A stretch of DNA of 12,995 nucleotides, from contig JADHSW010000071.1 of NCBI GenBank assembly GCA_016776705.1, forward strand, positions 1 to 12,995, in the 5' to 3' direction. The stretch comes from Rhodospirillales bacterium. Its GTDB lineage: Bacteria > Pseudomonadota > Alphaproteobacteria > Rhodospirillales > JABHCV01. Positions within the stretch are counted from its first letter, which is position 1, and each line of letters starts with the position of its first letter. The notes beneath the pieces were generated by a model that was not told the origin of the DNA, did no database searches, and worked only from the letters and a program-made list of their open reading frames with translations. Both the position numbers and the translations under genes were made by a program. Positions 6,244 to 12,995 of this stretch are shown one piece after another.

Positions 6244-8079
6244 ATGCGCATTCTGGGTGTTTCCGCCTTTTATCATGACAGCGCCGCCGCCCTTATCGAA
6301 GACGGCAACATAGTCGCGGCTGCCCAGGAGGAACGTTTCACCCGCAAGAAGCATGATTCCGCCTTTCCCGAACAGGCTATTTCCTATTGCCTTGATGAAG
6401 CGGGCATTGGCTTGGCCGATGTTGATTTTGTCACCTTTTACGACAAGCCATTTCTGAAGTTCGAGCGCCTGCTGGAAACATACCTTTCTTATGCGCCGCG
6501 GGGATTTTCCTCGTTCAAAATGGCGATTCCGGTGTGGCTCAAGGAAAAATTGTTCCAGAAGGATTTATTAAGGAAGCAATTCAGGAAATTCGATCCCGAC
6601 TTTGACTGGATGAACAAGCTTTTGTTCTCGGAACATCATTTCAGCCACGCCGCCAGCGCTTTTTTCCCCTCGCCTTTTGAAGATGCCTGCGTGCTGACCA
6701 TGGACGGGGTTGGGGAGTGGGCGACGACATCGGTCGCTCTGGGCCACGGCAACAAGCTGGAAATGATAAAGGAAATCCATTTTCCTCACTCCCTTGGCCT
6801 GCTTTATTCGGCGCTGACATATTACACCGGTTTCAAGGTCAACTCCGGTGAGTACAAAGTGATGGGACTGGCGCCGTACGGTGAGCCCAAGTATGCGGAC
6901 CTGATCCGCAACAACCTGATCGACATAAAGGATGATGGGTCTTTCAGGCTGAACCAACGCTACTTTGATTACTGCACTGGCCTGACCATGACCAATGGCG
7001 CCTTCGATGACCTCTTCGGCAGCCCGCCGCGTCGAGCTGAAGAGCTGCTGACCCAGCGCCATATGGATCTGGCGGCCTCAATTCAGTCGATTACCGAAGA
7101 AATTATTTTGAAGATGGCCCGCTCGCTGGCAAAGGAAACCGGCCAGAAGAATTTGTGCCTTGCCGGTGGTGTCGCCCTGAATTGTGTTGCCAATGGTAAA
7201 ATCCTGCGCGACGGCGCTTTCGAAAATGTCTGGGTTCAACCCGCCGCTGGTGACGCCGGTGGCGCGCTGGGAGCGGCGTTAGCTGCCTATTATGTTCACA
7301 AGGAACAACCACGCACCATTTCCGGAACCGGCGACGCCATGCGGGGATCATTCCTTGGCCCTGATTATTCCCAGGATGACATCGATAAGCGCCTAAACAA
7401 CGCCGGGGCAAAATTCGAAACACTTGATCAGATAAAAATGGTAGAAACGGCAGCCCAGGCTTTGGCCGACGGAAAAGCCGTTGGCTGGTTTCAGGGTCGC
7501 ATGGAATTTGGACCACGCGCCCTGGGCGGACGCTCTTTCCTTGGCGATGCCCGCTCGCCGGAAATGCAGAAACTGCTCAATTTAAAAGTAAAATACCGGG
7601 AGTCTTTCCGCCCCTTCGCCCCCGCTGTCCTGCGAGAAGACGTCAGCGACTGGTTCGAGATTGATGAAGACAGCCCATACATGCTGATGGTCGCCGATGT
7701 TGTCGAAAAACGTCGCCGCAAGATGAGCAAGGAAGAACATGCCTTGTTCGGGATCGACAAGCTGAATACCCAACGCTCGGACATTCCCGCCGTCACCCAT
7801 GTGGATTATTCCGCCCGCATTCAAACCGTGCACGGTGACACCAACCAGCCCTATCATGCCCTGATCAGCCGTTTCAAGGAATTGACCGGGTGCCCGGTCA
7901 TCGTTAACACCAGCTTTAACGTTCGCGGCGAACCAATCGTCTGCACGCCCGAAGACGCCTTTCATTGTTTTATGGGAACGGAAACGGAAATGCTGGTCGT
8001 CGGCAACGCCATCCTGCGCAAGGAAGATCAGGACCCGGCCTTAAGGCGCGACTATAAGGACGCCTTCGAGCTCGATTGA
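6244..8079 (+). CDS. O-carbamoyltransferase, NodU/TobZ/SxtI family
   Basis: This 611-residue enzyme is predicted to transfer a carbamoyl group from carbamoyl phosphate, through carbamoyl-AMP made with ATP, to a hydroxyl group, often on a sugar or secondary metabolite. The N-terminal Kae1-like domain opens with MRILGVSAFYHDSAAAL and carries the metal-binding pattern EHHFSH (H131, H135), D154 in TMDGVGEW and D337 in GDAGGALGAAL. The YrdC-like C-terminal domain has FQGRMEFGPRALGGRS (416 on), YRESFRPFAPAV and CPVIVNTSFNVRGEP. The ATG at 6244 fits the family N-terminus; the frame extends back to 6166 but that part overlaps the DUF5989 gene. AGGG at 6229-6232 is a plausible ribosome site. No soluble-substrate clue is present. 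The membrane partners encoded upstream and the heparinase-type gene downstream favour a glycan acceptor, but this is inference. Confidence 0.93.
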   Translation: MRILGVSAFYHDSAAALIEDGNIVAAAQEERFTRKKHDSAFPEQAISYCLDEAGIGLADVDFVTFYDKPFLKFERLLETYLSYAPRGFSSFKMAIPVWLKEKLFQKDLLRKQFRKFDPDFDWMNKLLFSEHHFSHAASAFFPSPFEDACVLTMDGVGEWATTSVALGHGNKLEMIKEIHFPHSLGLLYSALTYYTGFKVNSGEYKVMGLAPYGEPKYADLIRNNLIDIKDDGSFRLNQRYFDYCTGLTMTNGAFDDLFGSPPRRAEELLTQRHMDLAASIQSITEEIILKMARSLAKETGQKNLCLAGGVALNCVANGKILRDGAFENVWVQPAAGDAGGALGAALAAYYVHKEQPRTISGTGDAMRGSFLGPDYSQDDIDKRLNNAGAKFETLDQIKMVETAAQALADGKAVGWFQGRMEFGPRALGGRSFLGDARSPEMQKLLNLKVKYRESFRPFAPAVLREDVSDWFEIDEDSPYMLMVADVVEKRRRKMSKEEHALFGIDKLNTQRSDIPAVTHVDYSARIQTVHGDTNQPYHALISRFKELTGCPVIVNTSFNVRGEPIVCTPEDAFHCFMGTETEMLVVGNAILRKEDQDPALRRDYKDAFELD

Positions 8080-8182
8080 TATCTTTACCCAAGCTTGCCC
8101 CGACCCCTTGAAACTGCTACCAAATTCCATGAAGGGTTGATGGTGATTCGCGCCGTCCCCGGTCTTGAATTTAGGTTTTGTG

Positions 8183-9811
8183 ATGAAACACGGGCCACTG
8201 TCAGTGCTGTCGCCTTTTGGCGTCGGACGATCGCTCCGGCACCTGCTTTATGCGAGCCCGCTTTATCGCATAGCCCTGAAGGGTCGCACCCCTGACTCCC
8301 TTCGCCTGCAACCCCCTTCATACCGTCTGGGTGATCCTGATACTGGAAGGGCAGCCCTGAATGGCACGTTTACCCTTTCTCATCATCCTGTTCACTTGGG
8401 AAAGACCCCCTGGACGGCACCTTTGGCATCCCTCCAGCAACAAGCCGACTTGCACGGGTTTTCCTGGTTGGCTGATCTGTTCGCCGCCGGTAGCGACGAA
8501 GCACGCAAGTATGCGGGCGAGCTGCTATGCAGTTGGGTTGAGCAACACAGGAAATGGCAACCGCTCCCCTGGCGGGCTGATGTTCTGGGTGAACGCCTGA
8601 GCGCCTGGCTTGCCTTTTATGATTTTTTGACGACGGATCAGGAACATACCAAAACTGTGCTGCTTGAAATGGCTATGGTTCAGGCCCGTCATTTAAACCG
8701 CAGCTGTGCCCAGGCACCCGACGACGCCCGGTCTTTCAGGGCAATTCAGGGTTTGATTTTCGCCGCTGTTTGCCTTCCCGGTGCCGAAGGCTTTCTCGAT
8801 ATGTCTCTCGGACTCCTTAATGAGGAAATTCGCCGACAGATTTTTCCCGATGGGGGCCATTTTGAGCGCAATCCGTCGCGGGTACTCGAATTACTGTCCC
8901 GCTTCAACCAAATCAGAGCGCTGCTTCTGGCCGTTCATATCGAGGTCCCCACCGAATTGCAAGGCGCCATAGACAAAATGTCGCCTATGTTGCGCGCCTT
9001 GCGTCACGGGGACGGTGGGCTGGCGCTTTTTAACGGCGGACATGAGGAAGACCGAGCCCTTGTCGATACGGTGCTGGCGGATACCGGCGTTCGCGGCAAG
9101 GCGTTAAGCAGCGCCCCGCACAGTGGATTTCAAAGACTGGCGGCAGGCCGTACCGTGATCATTGCCGACACCGGAAAACCGCCATTAGCCGGTGGCATCA
9201 ATGCCCATGCCAGTAGCCTCAGCTTCGAGATGAGCGTCGGCAAAGACAGGCTGATCGTTAATTGTGGTTCCCCCGGATCAGAGGGCGATCACTGGTTCGG
9301 CGCATTGCAGGGAACAGCCGCTCACTCCACCCTTTCGGTTAATAGCAAGGATTCAACACTGTTCAAAAGTGACGGATCCCTGGCATCCGGGCCTGCAAAT
9401 GTTGAATGCACCCGTCGCGAAGCCGACGGCTCGCTCTGGCTTGAAACCTCTCACGATGGATACCGGAAAAGTATTGGCATCCTTCATCGCCGCAAGCTGT
9501 ATCTGGATGCGTCCGGCGAGGATTTCAGGGGCGAAGATCGTGTCGAGGGCCCCGGTGGCGAGAACTTTAGTCTGCGCTTTCACCTTCATCCCGGTGTTCA
9601 TGCCTCCCAGGTACAGGGGAAATCCACCATCTTGCTGAAATTGCCCGCAGGTGCAGGCTGGCAATTCCAGGCATCTGGCGGCAGTATCACGCTGGAAGAA
9701 AGCATTTATTTAAGCGGGCATGGCGAGCCGCGTCGTTGTGAACAAATCGTTATTTCCGGCCCCCTGCACGGCGATGGGGCGCAAGTCAAGTGGCGGCTGC
9801 ACCGGATTTAA
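8183..9811 (+). CDS. Heparinase II/III-superfamily protein
   Basis: This is a 542-residue protein. An N-terminal alpha-helical, alpha/alpha-toroid-like region (about 60-270, with WLADLFAAGSDEARKYA, LGERLSAWLAFYDF and GGHFERNPSRVLELL) precedes a beta-rich C-terminal domain of the heparinase II/III type (INAHASSLSFEMS with H342; GTAAHSTLSVN with H381). The fold is that of uronate-containing polysaccharide lyases, but no signal peptide is visible and activity has not been shown for this alphaproteobacterial subfamily, so the substrate is unknown. It may act on an internal precursor glycan. The start is set at the ATG at 8183 (AGG at 8173-8175, seven bases away); in-frame TTG 8165 and GTG 8180 are alternatives. 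It follows the carbamoyltransferase after 103 bases with no terminator seen, and its stop overlaps that of the convergent pgl. Confidence 0.87.
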   Translation: MKHGPLSVLSPFGVGRSLRHLLYASPLYRIALKGRTPDSLRLQPPSYRLGDPDTGRAALNGTFTLSHHPVHLGKTPWTAPLASLQQQADLHGFSWLADLFAAGSDEARKYAGELLCSWVEQHRKWQPLPWRADVLGERLSAWLAFYDFLTTDQEHTKTVLLEMAMVQARHLNRSCAQAPDDARSFRAIQGLIFAAVCLPGAEGFLDMSLGLLNEEIRRQIFPDGGHFERNPSRVLELLSRFNQIRALLLAVHIEVPTELQGAIDKMSPMLRALRHGDGGLALFNGGHEEDRALVDTVLADTGVRGKALSSAPHSGFQRLAAGRTVIIADTGKPPLAGGINAHASSLSFEMSVGKDRLIVNCGSPGSEGDHWFGALQGTAAHSTLSVNSKDSTLFKSDGSLASGPANVECTRREADGSLWLETSHDGYRKSIGILHRRKLYLDASGEDFRGEDRVEGPGGENFSLRFHLHPGVHASQVQGKSTILLKLPAGAGWQFQASGGSITLEESIYLSGHGEPRRCEQIVISGPLHGDGAQVKWRLHRI

Positions 9812-10488
9812 TTGACACTATAAACCGTGACAGGTACCTGGGTTTGATGAAGGATCAGTCTGACTGGCAGCTCGTCAACAGGCCCCGGTTCTTGCGCGGC
9901 CTTAAGGATTGCTTGTTTTTCCGGGCCAGTGATGACCAGAAATATATGGCAGCTATCAAGCAAAGCGCCTGGGGTCAGGCTCATTCTCGGCTGTCTTTGT
10001 TTCGAAGCGCCAACGGCCAGGACCCGGCCGGTTGCGTCTGCCCATTCGCCCTGACCCGGGAACAGGGACGCAATATGCCCGTCTTCGCCCATTCCCAACA
10101 AAATTCCATCCAAAGGCCAGTTGAGTGTCGATAAGGCCGCTTCGCATTCTTGATACCCATCAAAGGGGTCGGAGTGCTTCGTTTTCAGTCCGACAAATCG
10201 AACTCTGGCTGCCTCCCCTTTCATCAATAGATGGCGGGCGAGCCCTTCGTTACTATCGGGATGATCGGGCTCGACCCAGCGTTCATCTGCAAGGGTAATG
10301 GAAATTTGGTTCCAGGGGATTTCTGCCTTCGACAAAAGCGGGAAGATATGTTCGGGGGTGCGTCCCCCAGATACAGCCATTGTCGCATAACCTCGTTTTT
10401 CAACCCCGTTTTGCAAACAAGCAGAAATATCGCTCACCAGCCGAGTAACACAGGCCCCAAGGTATGGAAAAGTTATTAAGTCCGGCAT
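9808..10488 (-). CDS. pgl: 6-phosphogluconolactonase
   Basis: This enzyme hydrolyses 6-phosphogluconolactone to 6-phosphogluconate in the oxidative pentose phosphate and Entner-Doudoroff pathways. The 226 residues are the usual length for the DevB/Pgl type. Motifs are in order: AVSGGRTP (38-45), LADERWV (66-72), DSNEGLARHLL, and GMGEDGHIASLFPG from residue 132, in which H138 is the expected general base. The ATG at 10488 has a good ribosome site, AGGA, five bases upstream on the minus strand. The usual partners zwf, edd or gnd are not visible; the gene stands alone on its strand between a convergent heparinase-type gene (stop codons overlapping by TTAA at 9808-9811) and a divergent operon 159 bases away. 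Confidence 0.95.
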   Translation of the reverse strand: MPDLITFPYLGACVTRLVSDISACLQNGVEKRGYATMAVSGGRTPEHIFPLLSKAEIPWNQISITLADERWVEPDHPDSNEGLARHLLMKGEAARVRFVGLKTKHSDPFDGYQECEAALSTLNWPLDGILLGMGEDGHIASLFPGQGEWADATGRVLAVGASKQRQPRMSLTPGALLDSCHIFLVITGPEKQAILKAAQEPGPVDELPVRLILHQTQVPVTVYSVN

Positions 10489-10553
10489 TTGATTCCTGAT
10501 TTAACCGTTTGATTAGACTCACCTGCTATCAGGGAGCGTTGTGGTTGTCTTCG

Positions 10554-10582
10554 TTGACACTATAATATGCTCAAGCTATACG
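10554..10582 (+). promoter_or_regulatory. Candidate sigma-70 promoter of the pyruvate kinase/ATP sulfurylase operon
   Basis: TTGACA (10554-10559), a 17-base spacer and TATACG (10577-10582) form a good -35/-10 pair in the pgl-fusion gene gap, placing transcription start near 10589 and leaving a leader of about 59 bases. A perfect TATAAT at 10561-10566 is also present, but the best -35 for it is only TTGTGG at 10539-10544. Either could be used. Confidence 0.5.
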
Positions 10583-10591
10583 CACTTTAGA

Positions 10592-10623
10592 TTTTCACAG
10601 CGATGCAAACCTGACTTTTCACA
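10592..10623 (+). repeat. Two TTTTCACA direct repeats in the operon leader
   Basis: TTTTCACA occurs at 10592-10599 and again at 10616-10623, 24 bases apart start to start, just downstream of the candidate promoter. The spacing is a little over two helical turns. This could be an operator read by a sulfur- or carbon-responsive regulator. The repeats are short, and chance is a real alternative. Confidence 0.25.
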
Positions 10624-10647
10624 CCGAAGAAGGCCCGTTGTCTCAGC

Positions 10648-12822
10648 ATGAACACACTAAAAACCGAAATCCTGTGCACACTCGGCCCGGCTTCATTTAA
10701 CGATCAGGTAATCAAACGTCTGGATGACCTGGGTGTTCGGCTGTTTCGCATCAATCTGTCCCATACCAAGGCTCAGGACCTGAGCGCGATAATTGATAAC
10801 ATCCAGCAATATACGGATGTGCCTATTTGTCTGGATACGGAAGGCGCCCAGATCCGGACTGGCGACTTTGTTGATCTTCGCATTGAACTCAGGGAAAACA
10901 GCATCGTTCGCGGACACCGCAGAAAAGTTCCCGGCGACCCGACAGGCTTTAATTTTTACCCCAACTACATCGTCGATGAATTTCAGATTGGCGATTTTAT
11001 CAGTATCGACTTCAATTCTGTCCTTGTTCAGGTGATTGGCAAAGATGATGACGGGGCCATTTTGCGCGTTATTAACGGCGGCGCGGTTGGTCGCAACAAG
11101 GCAGTGACGGTCGAGCGCGACATTGCCATGGACCCGCTCACCCAAAATGACAGAGCCTGCCTGGCCATTGGCATGGAGAAAGGGCTGAGTAATTACGCCC
11201 TGTCCTTCGCCAGTTGCCGGGAAGACGTTGAGGAAATTCGACGCCTGACCAGTGATGATGCTTTCATTATATCAAAAATTGAATCCCTGCCGGGTCTAAC
11301 CCACCTAAACGACATCGCCGATGCTTCCAATGCCCTGCTCATTGACCGTGGGGATTTGTCGCGTCAGGTTCCGCTGGAACGTATCCCGGAAGTTCAAAAG
11401 GCGATCATCAAAACCGCCAAAGAGATGGATCGCAAGGTTTATGTCGCCACAAACCTGCTGGAATCCATGATCACGCTTCCGACCCCAACCCGGGCTGAGG
11501 TCAACGACATCTACAATACCCTGCTTGATGGCGCCGACGGCCTGGTTCTGGCAGCCGAAACGGCGATTGGCGCACACCCGATCGCCTGTGCGTCAATGGT
11601 GGTCAAAATGATCCGGAATTTTGAAAGCCCGGAAAAAGCCAATCCGCTCGACTATCCTTCCGATCCGATCTCGCTTTTGGTTGATCCTCATGGCGGCCAA
11701 CTGGTTCAGCGCCACGCCAGTTCTGCTGAGCGCATGCAGGCATTAATGCTTCCCCTTCTGAAAGTTTCGGAAACGACGCTGCTCGATTGCGAACAGATCA
11801 CCCATGGAACCTATTCCCCGCTTTCGGGTTTTATGAACCGCGAAACATGCCAGGCTGTTCTGGAAACCAACTGCCTGCTGGATGGCACTGTCTGGCCAAT
11901 GCCCGTCCTGCTGGCGGCTCCTAAGGATTCCATTCAAGGCTTTGGGGCTGGCGATAAAATATCCCTCGCAGGAAGCGACAATACGGTTTATGCGACCCTT
12001 GACGTCTCTGAAATTTTTACCATGGATCTAGATCAGGTCGCCCGGAAGTGGTTCGGGACTTCCTCGAAAGATCATCCCGGCGTCGCCCGACTGTTTCATG
12101 ACGGCGATCAGTTTATCGCAGGGGATGTTGCCCTGGTAGAACGCCTGCCTTCGCCTTATCGTCATTACGAACTGACCCCGGCGCAATCCCGCTTCATCTT
12201 TGCCCACAAAGGCTGGTCAAAAGTGGTCGGTTTTCATACGCGAAACCCCATTCACCGCGGCCATGAACACATTCAATTGCAGGCATTGCAGGATACGGGT
12301 GCGGACGGGCTGTACATCAACCCGGTTATCGGACCAAAAAAATCAGGTGATTTTTTGCCGGGTCCGATCATGCTCAGTTACCAGACCATGCTTGAATTCG
12401 GACTGTTCCCCAAGGGCAAGGTTATTCTCGGAAGCTTCGCCACCTATTCACGTTACGCCGGGCCCCGCGAAGCTGTTTTCACCGCATTGTGCCGCAAGAA
12501 TATGGGCTGCAGCTATTTCATCATCGGGCGCGATCACACCGGAGTTGGCGACTATTATGCTCCAGGGGCCAATCAGGCCTTCATGGAAGAGCTCGGCGAT
12601 TTCGGAATCCAACCGGTCTTCTTCGATGCGGTCGGCTACGATGAATTCTCTGCGCGTCACGGATTCACGACGGACAGCTCGAACATGACCCCCATTGATG
12701 GCACACAGGTACGCGATTCGCTGCGCGACGGTACAAGCATTCCCGACTGGATGATGCGCGACATTATCCAGGAAACCCTGCGCGCCGAAAGCGCTCAGAA
12801 CAGGCCCCTGTTCGTCGAATGA
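10648..12822 (+). CDS. Pyruvate kinase-like / ATP sulfurylase (sulfate adenylyltransferase) fusion protein
   Basis: This is one continuous 724-residue frame with two enzymes. Residues 1-325 are a pyruvate kinase A/B barrel: RINLSH (34-39), LDTEGAQIRTG (62-72), SKIES (K210, E212), RGDLS (D236), ATNLLESM (T268), PTRAEVND and AETAIG. Most PEP, metal and ADP residues are kept, but the Lys of LDTK is E65 and the C-terminal regulatory domain is absent. After a linker at about 327-342, residues 343-724 are a complete ATP sulfurylase: DPHGGQLVQR, a PUA-like part, then HTRNPIHRGHE (530-540), IIGRDHTGVGDYY (625-637) and IDGTQVRDSLRDG. It would make APS from sulfate and ATP, possibly with local ATP regeneration from PEP. 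AAGAAGG at 10627-10633 is a rather distant ribosome site, with no alternative in-frame start. cysC overlaps its stop. Confidence 0.92.
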   Translation: MNTLKTEILCTLGPASFNDQVIKRLDDLGVRLFRINLSHTKAQDLSAIIDNIQQYTDVPICLDTEGAQIRTGDFVDLRIELRENSIVRGHRRKVPGDPTGFNFYPNYIVDEFQIGDFISIDFNSVLVQVIGKDDDGAILRVINGGAVGRNKAVTVERDIAMDPLTQNDRACLAIGMEKGLSNYALSFASCREDVEEIRRLTSDDAFIISKIESLPGLTHLNDIADASNALLIDRGDLSRQVPLERIPEVQKAIIKTAKEMDRKVYVATNLLESMITLPTPTRAEVNDIYNTLLDGADGLVLAAETAIGAHPIACASMVVKMIRNFESPEKANPLDYPSDPISLLVDPHGGQLVQRHASSAERMQALMLPLLKVSETTLLDCEQITHGTYSPLSGFMNRETCQAVLETNCLLDGTVWPMPVLLAAPKDSIQGFGAGDKISLAGSDNTVYATLDVSEIFTMDLDQVARKWFGTSSKDHPGVARLFHDGDQFIAGDVALVERLPSPYRHYELTPAQSRFIFAHKGWSKVVGFHTRNPIHRGHEHIQLQALQDTGADGLYINPVIGPKKSGDFLPGPIMLSYQTMLEFGLFPKGKVILGSFATYSRYAGPREAVFTALCRKNMGCSYFIIGRDHTGVGDYYAPGANQAFMEELGDFGIQPVFFDAVGYDEFSARHGFTTDSSNMTPIDGTQVRDSLRDGTSIPDWMMRDIIQETLRAESAQNRPLFVE

Positions 12823-12995
12823 AACGGGGGCTGGTTTTCTGGTTTACGGGCCTATCGGGCGCTGGCAAAACCACCCTAGCGGAAAGTGTACGCGAGCGTT
12901 TGAGGGGTCGGGATATCAAGACATCAATCCTGGACGGCGACGATGTGCGTAGCAGGTTGCATCGCCATCTAGGTTTCACTGAGACGGAAATCAAG
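12819..12995 (+). CDS. cysC: Adenylylsulfate (APS) kinase, N-terminal part (cut by window end)
   Basis: The first 59 codons are visible and the frame is open at the window edge. The product phosphorylates APS to PAPS. The P-loop GLSGAGKT is at residues 11-18, and DGDDVRSRLHRHLGF (from 40) matches the family DGDNVR-GL--DLGF motif, with Asp in place of the usual Asn at residue 42. The ATG at 12819 overlaps the TGA of the fusion gene as ATGA, and no separate ribosome site is seen, so translation is probably coupled and the two products made in similar amounts. The two genes together form a PAPS-synthesis operon, serving sulfotransferases or PAPS reduction; which of these cannot be told from this window. 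Confidence 0.95.
   Translation, partial: MKRGLVFWFTGLSGAGKTTLAESVRERLRGRDIKTSILDGDDVRSRLHRHLGFTETEIK

Noticed and set aside
8080..8182. The 103-base gap between the carbamoyltransferase and the heparinase-type gene, examined for a terminator, promoter or small gene.
   Set aside because: No stable hairpin with a T-run and no convincing promoter pair was found. The 66-codon frame from 8095 has no family pattern and mostly overlaps the heparinase-type gene.
9812..10565. The 12-mer TTGACACTATAA occurs at 9812-9823 and 10554-10565, flanking pgl as direct repeats.
   Set aside because: A few exact 12-base repeats are expected by chance in 13 kb. The first copy is inside the pgl coding end, and there is no integrase or wider similarity around the copies, so it is not called an attachment site.
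10554..10566. TTGACA directly followed by TATAAT, looking like a perfect promoter.
   Set aside because: The two boxes are separated by a single base, so they cannot act together as -35 and -10. TTGACA was instead paired with TATACG 17 bases downstream.
11628..11677. The junction of the pyruvate kinase and ATP sulfurylase domains, examined for a stop codon, frameshift or internal start marking two genes.
   Set aside because: The frame is continuous, with a proline-rich linker. No ATG, GTG or TTG with a ribosome site precedes the sulfurylase domain at about residues 330-345.

Overview
The window looks like chromosomal DNA of a free-living, probably marine or aquatic alphaproteobacterium, most likely of the Rhodospirillales. 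The reasons are moderate GC content, a small DUF1674/SdhAF4-type gene divergent from rsmB, a heparinase II/III-superfamily gene near rsmB (an arrangement I recall from many alphaproteobacteria), and a WALTQNHL-type 47-residue TPR protein. The species assignment is inference. I see no rRNA, tRNA, CRISPR array, insertion sequence or phage gene. No gene-free stretch exceeds about 160 bases.

Region 1 (1-2530): the last codons of an upstream gene overlap a small Rieske [2Fe-2S] protein by ATGA. A complete acetyl-CoA synthetase (acsA) follows and ends at a strong bidirectional terminator. Region 2 (2551-4161, minus strand): a DUF1674/SdhAF4-like small protein and a cytosolic protein with a TolB/FlgO-like N-terminal domain and five TPR-like repeats. 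Region 3 (4252-9811, plus strand): rsmB (16S rRNA m5C967 methyltransferase); then a three-gene carbamoylation cassette made of an SxtJ-like membrane protein, a 49-residue DUF5989/SxtK-like membrane peptide and a NodU/TobZ-type O-carbamoyltransferase; then a heparinase II/III-superfamily protein. Region 4 (9808-12995): a minus-strand 6-phosphogluconolactonase (pgl) whose stop codon overlaps that of the heparinase gene, then a divergent operon starting with a 724-residue fusion of a pyruvate-kinase-like domain to ATP sulfurylase. An APS kinase (cysC), cut by the window end, overlaps it by ATGA.

The most striking object is the fusion. A pyruvate kinase catalytic core lacking its C-terminal regulatory domain is joined in frame to a full-length ATP sulfurylase and translationally coupled to APS kinase. 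Together these would make PAPS (activated sulfate), and the kinase core could regenerate from PEP the ATP that the pathway consumes. With the carbamoyltransferase cassette and the heparinase-type protein nearby, one reading is that the region modifies a surface polysaccharide or other secreted glycan by sulfation and carbamoylation. That link is inference and depends on genes beyond the window.
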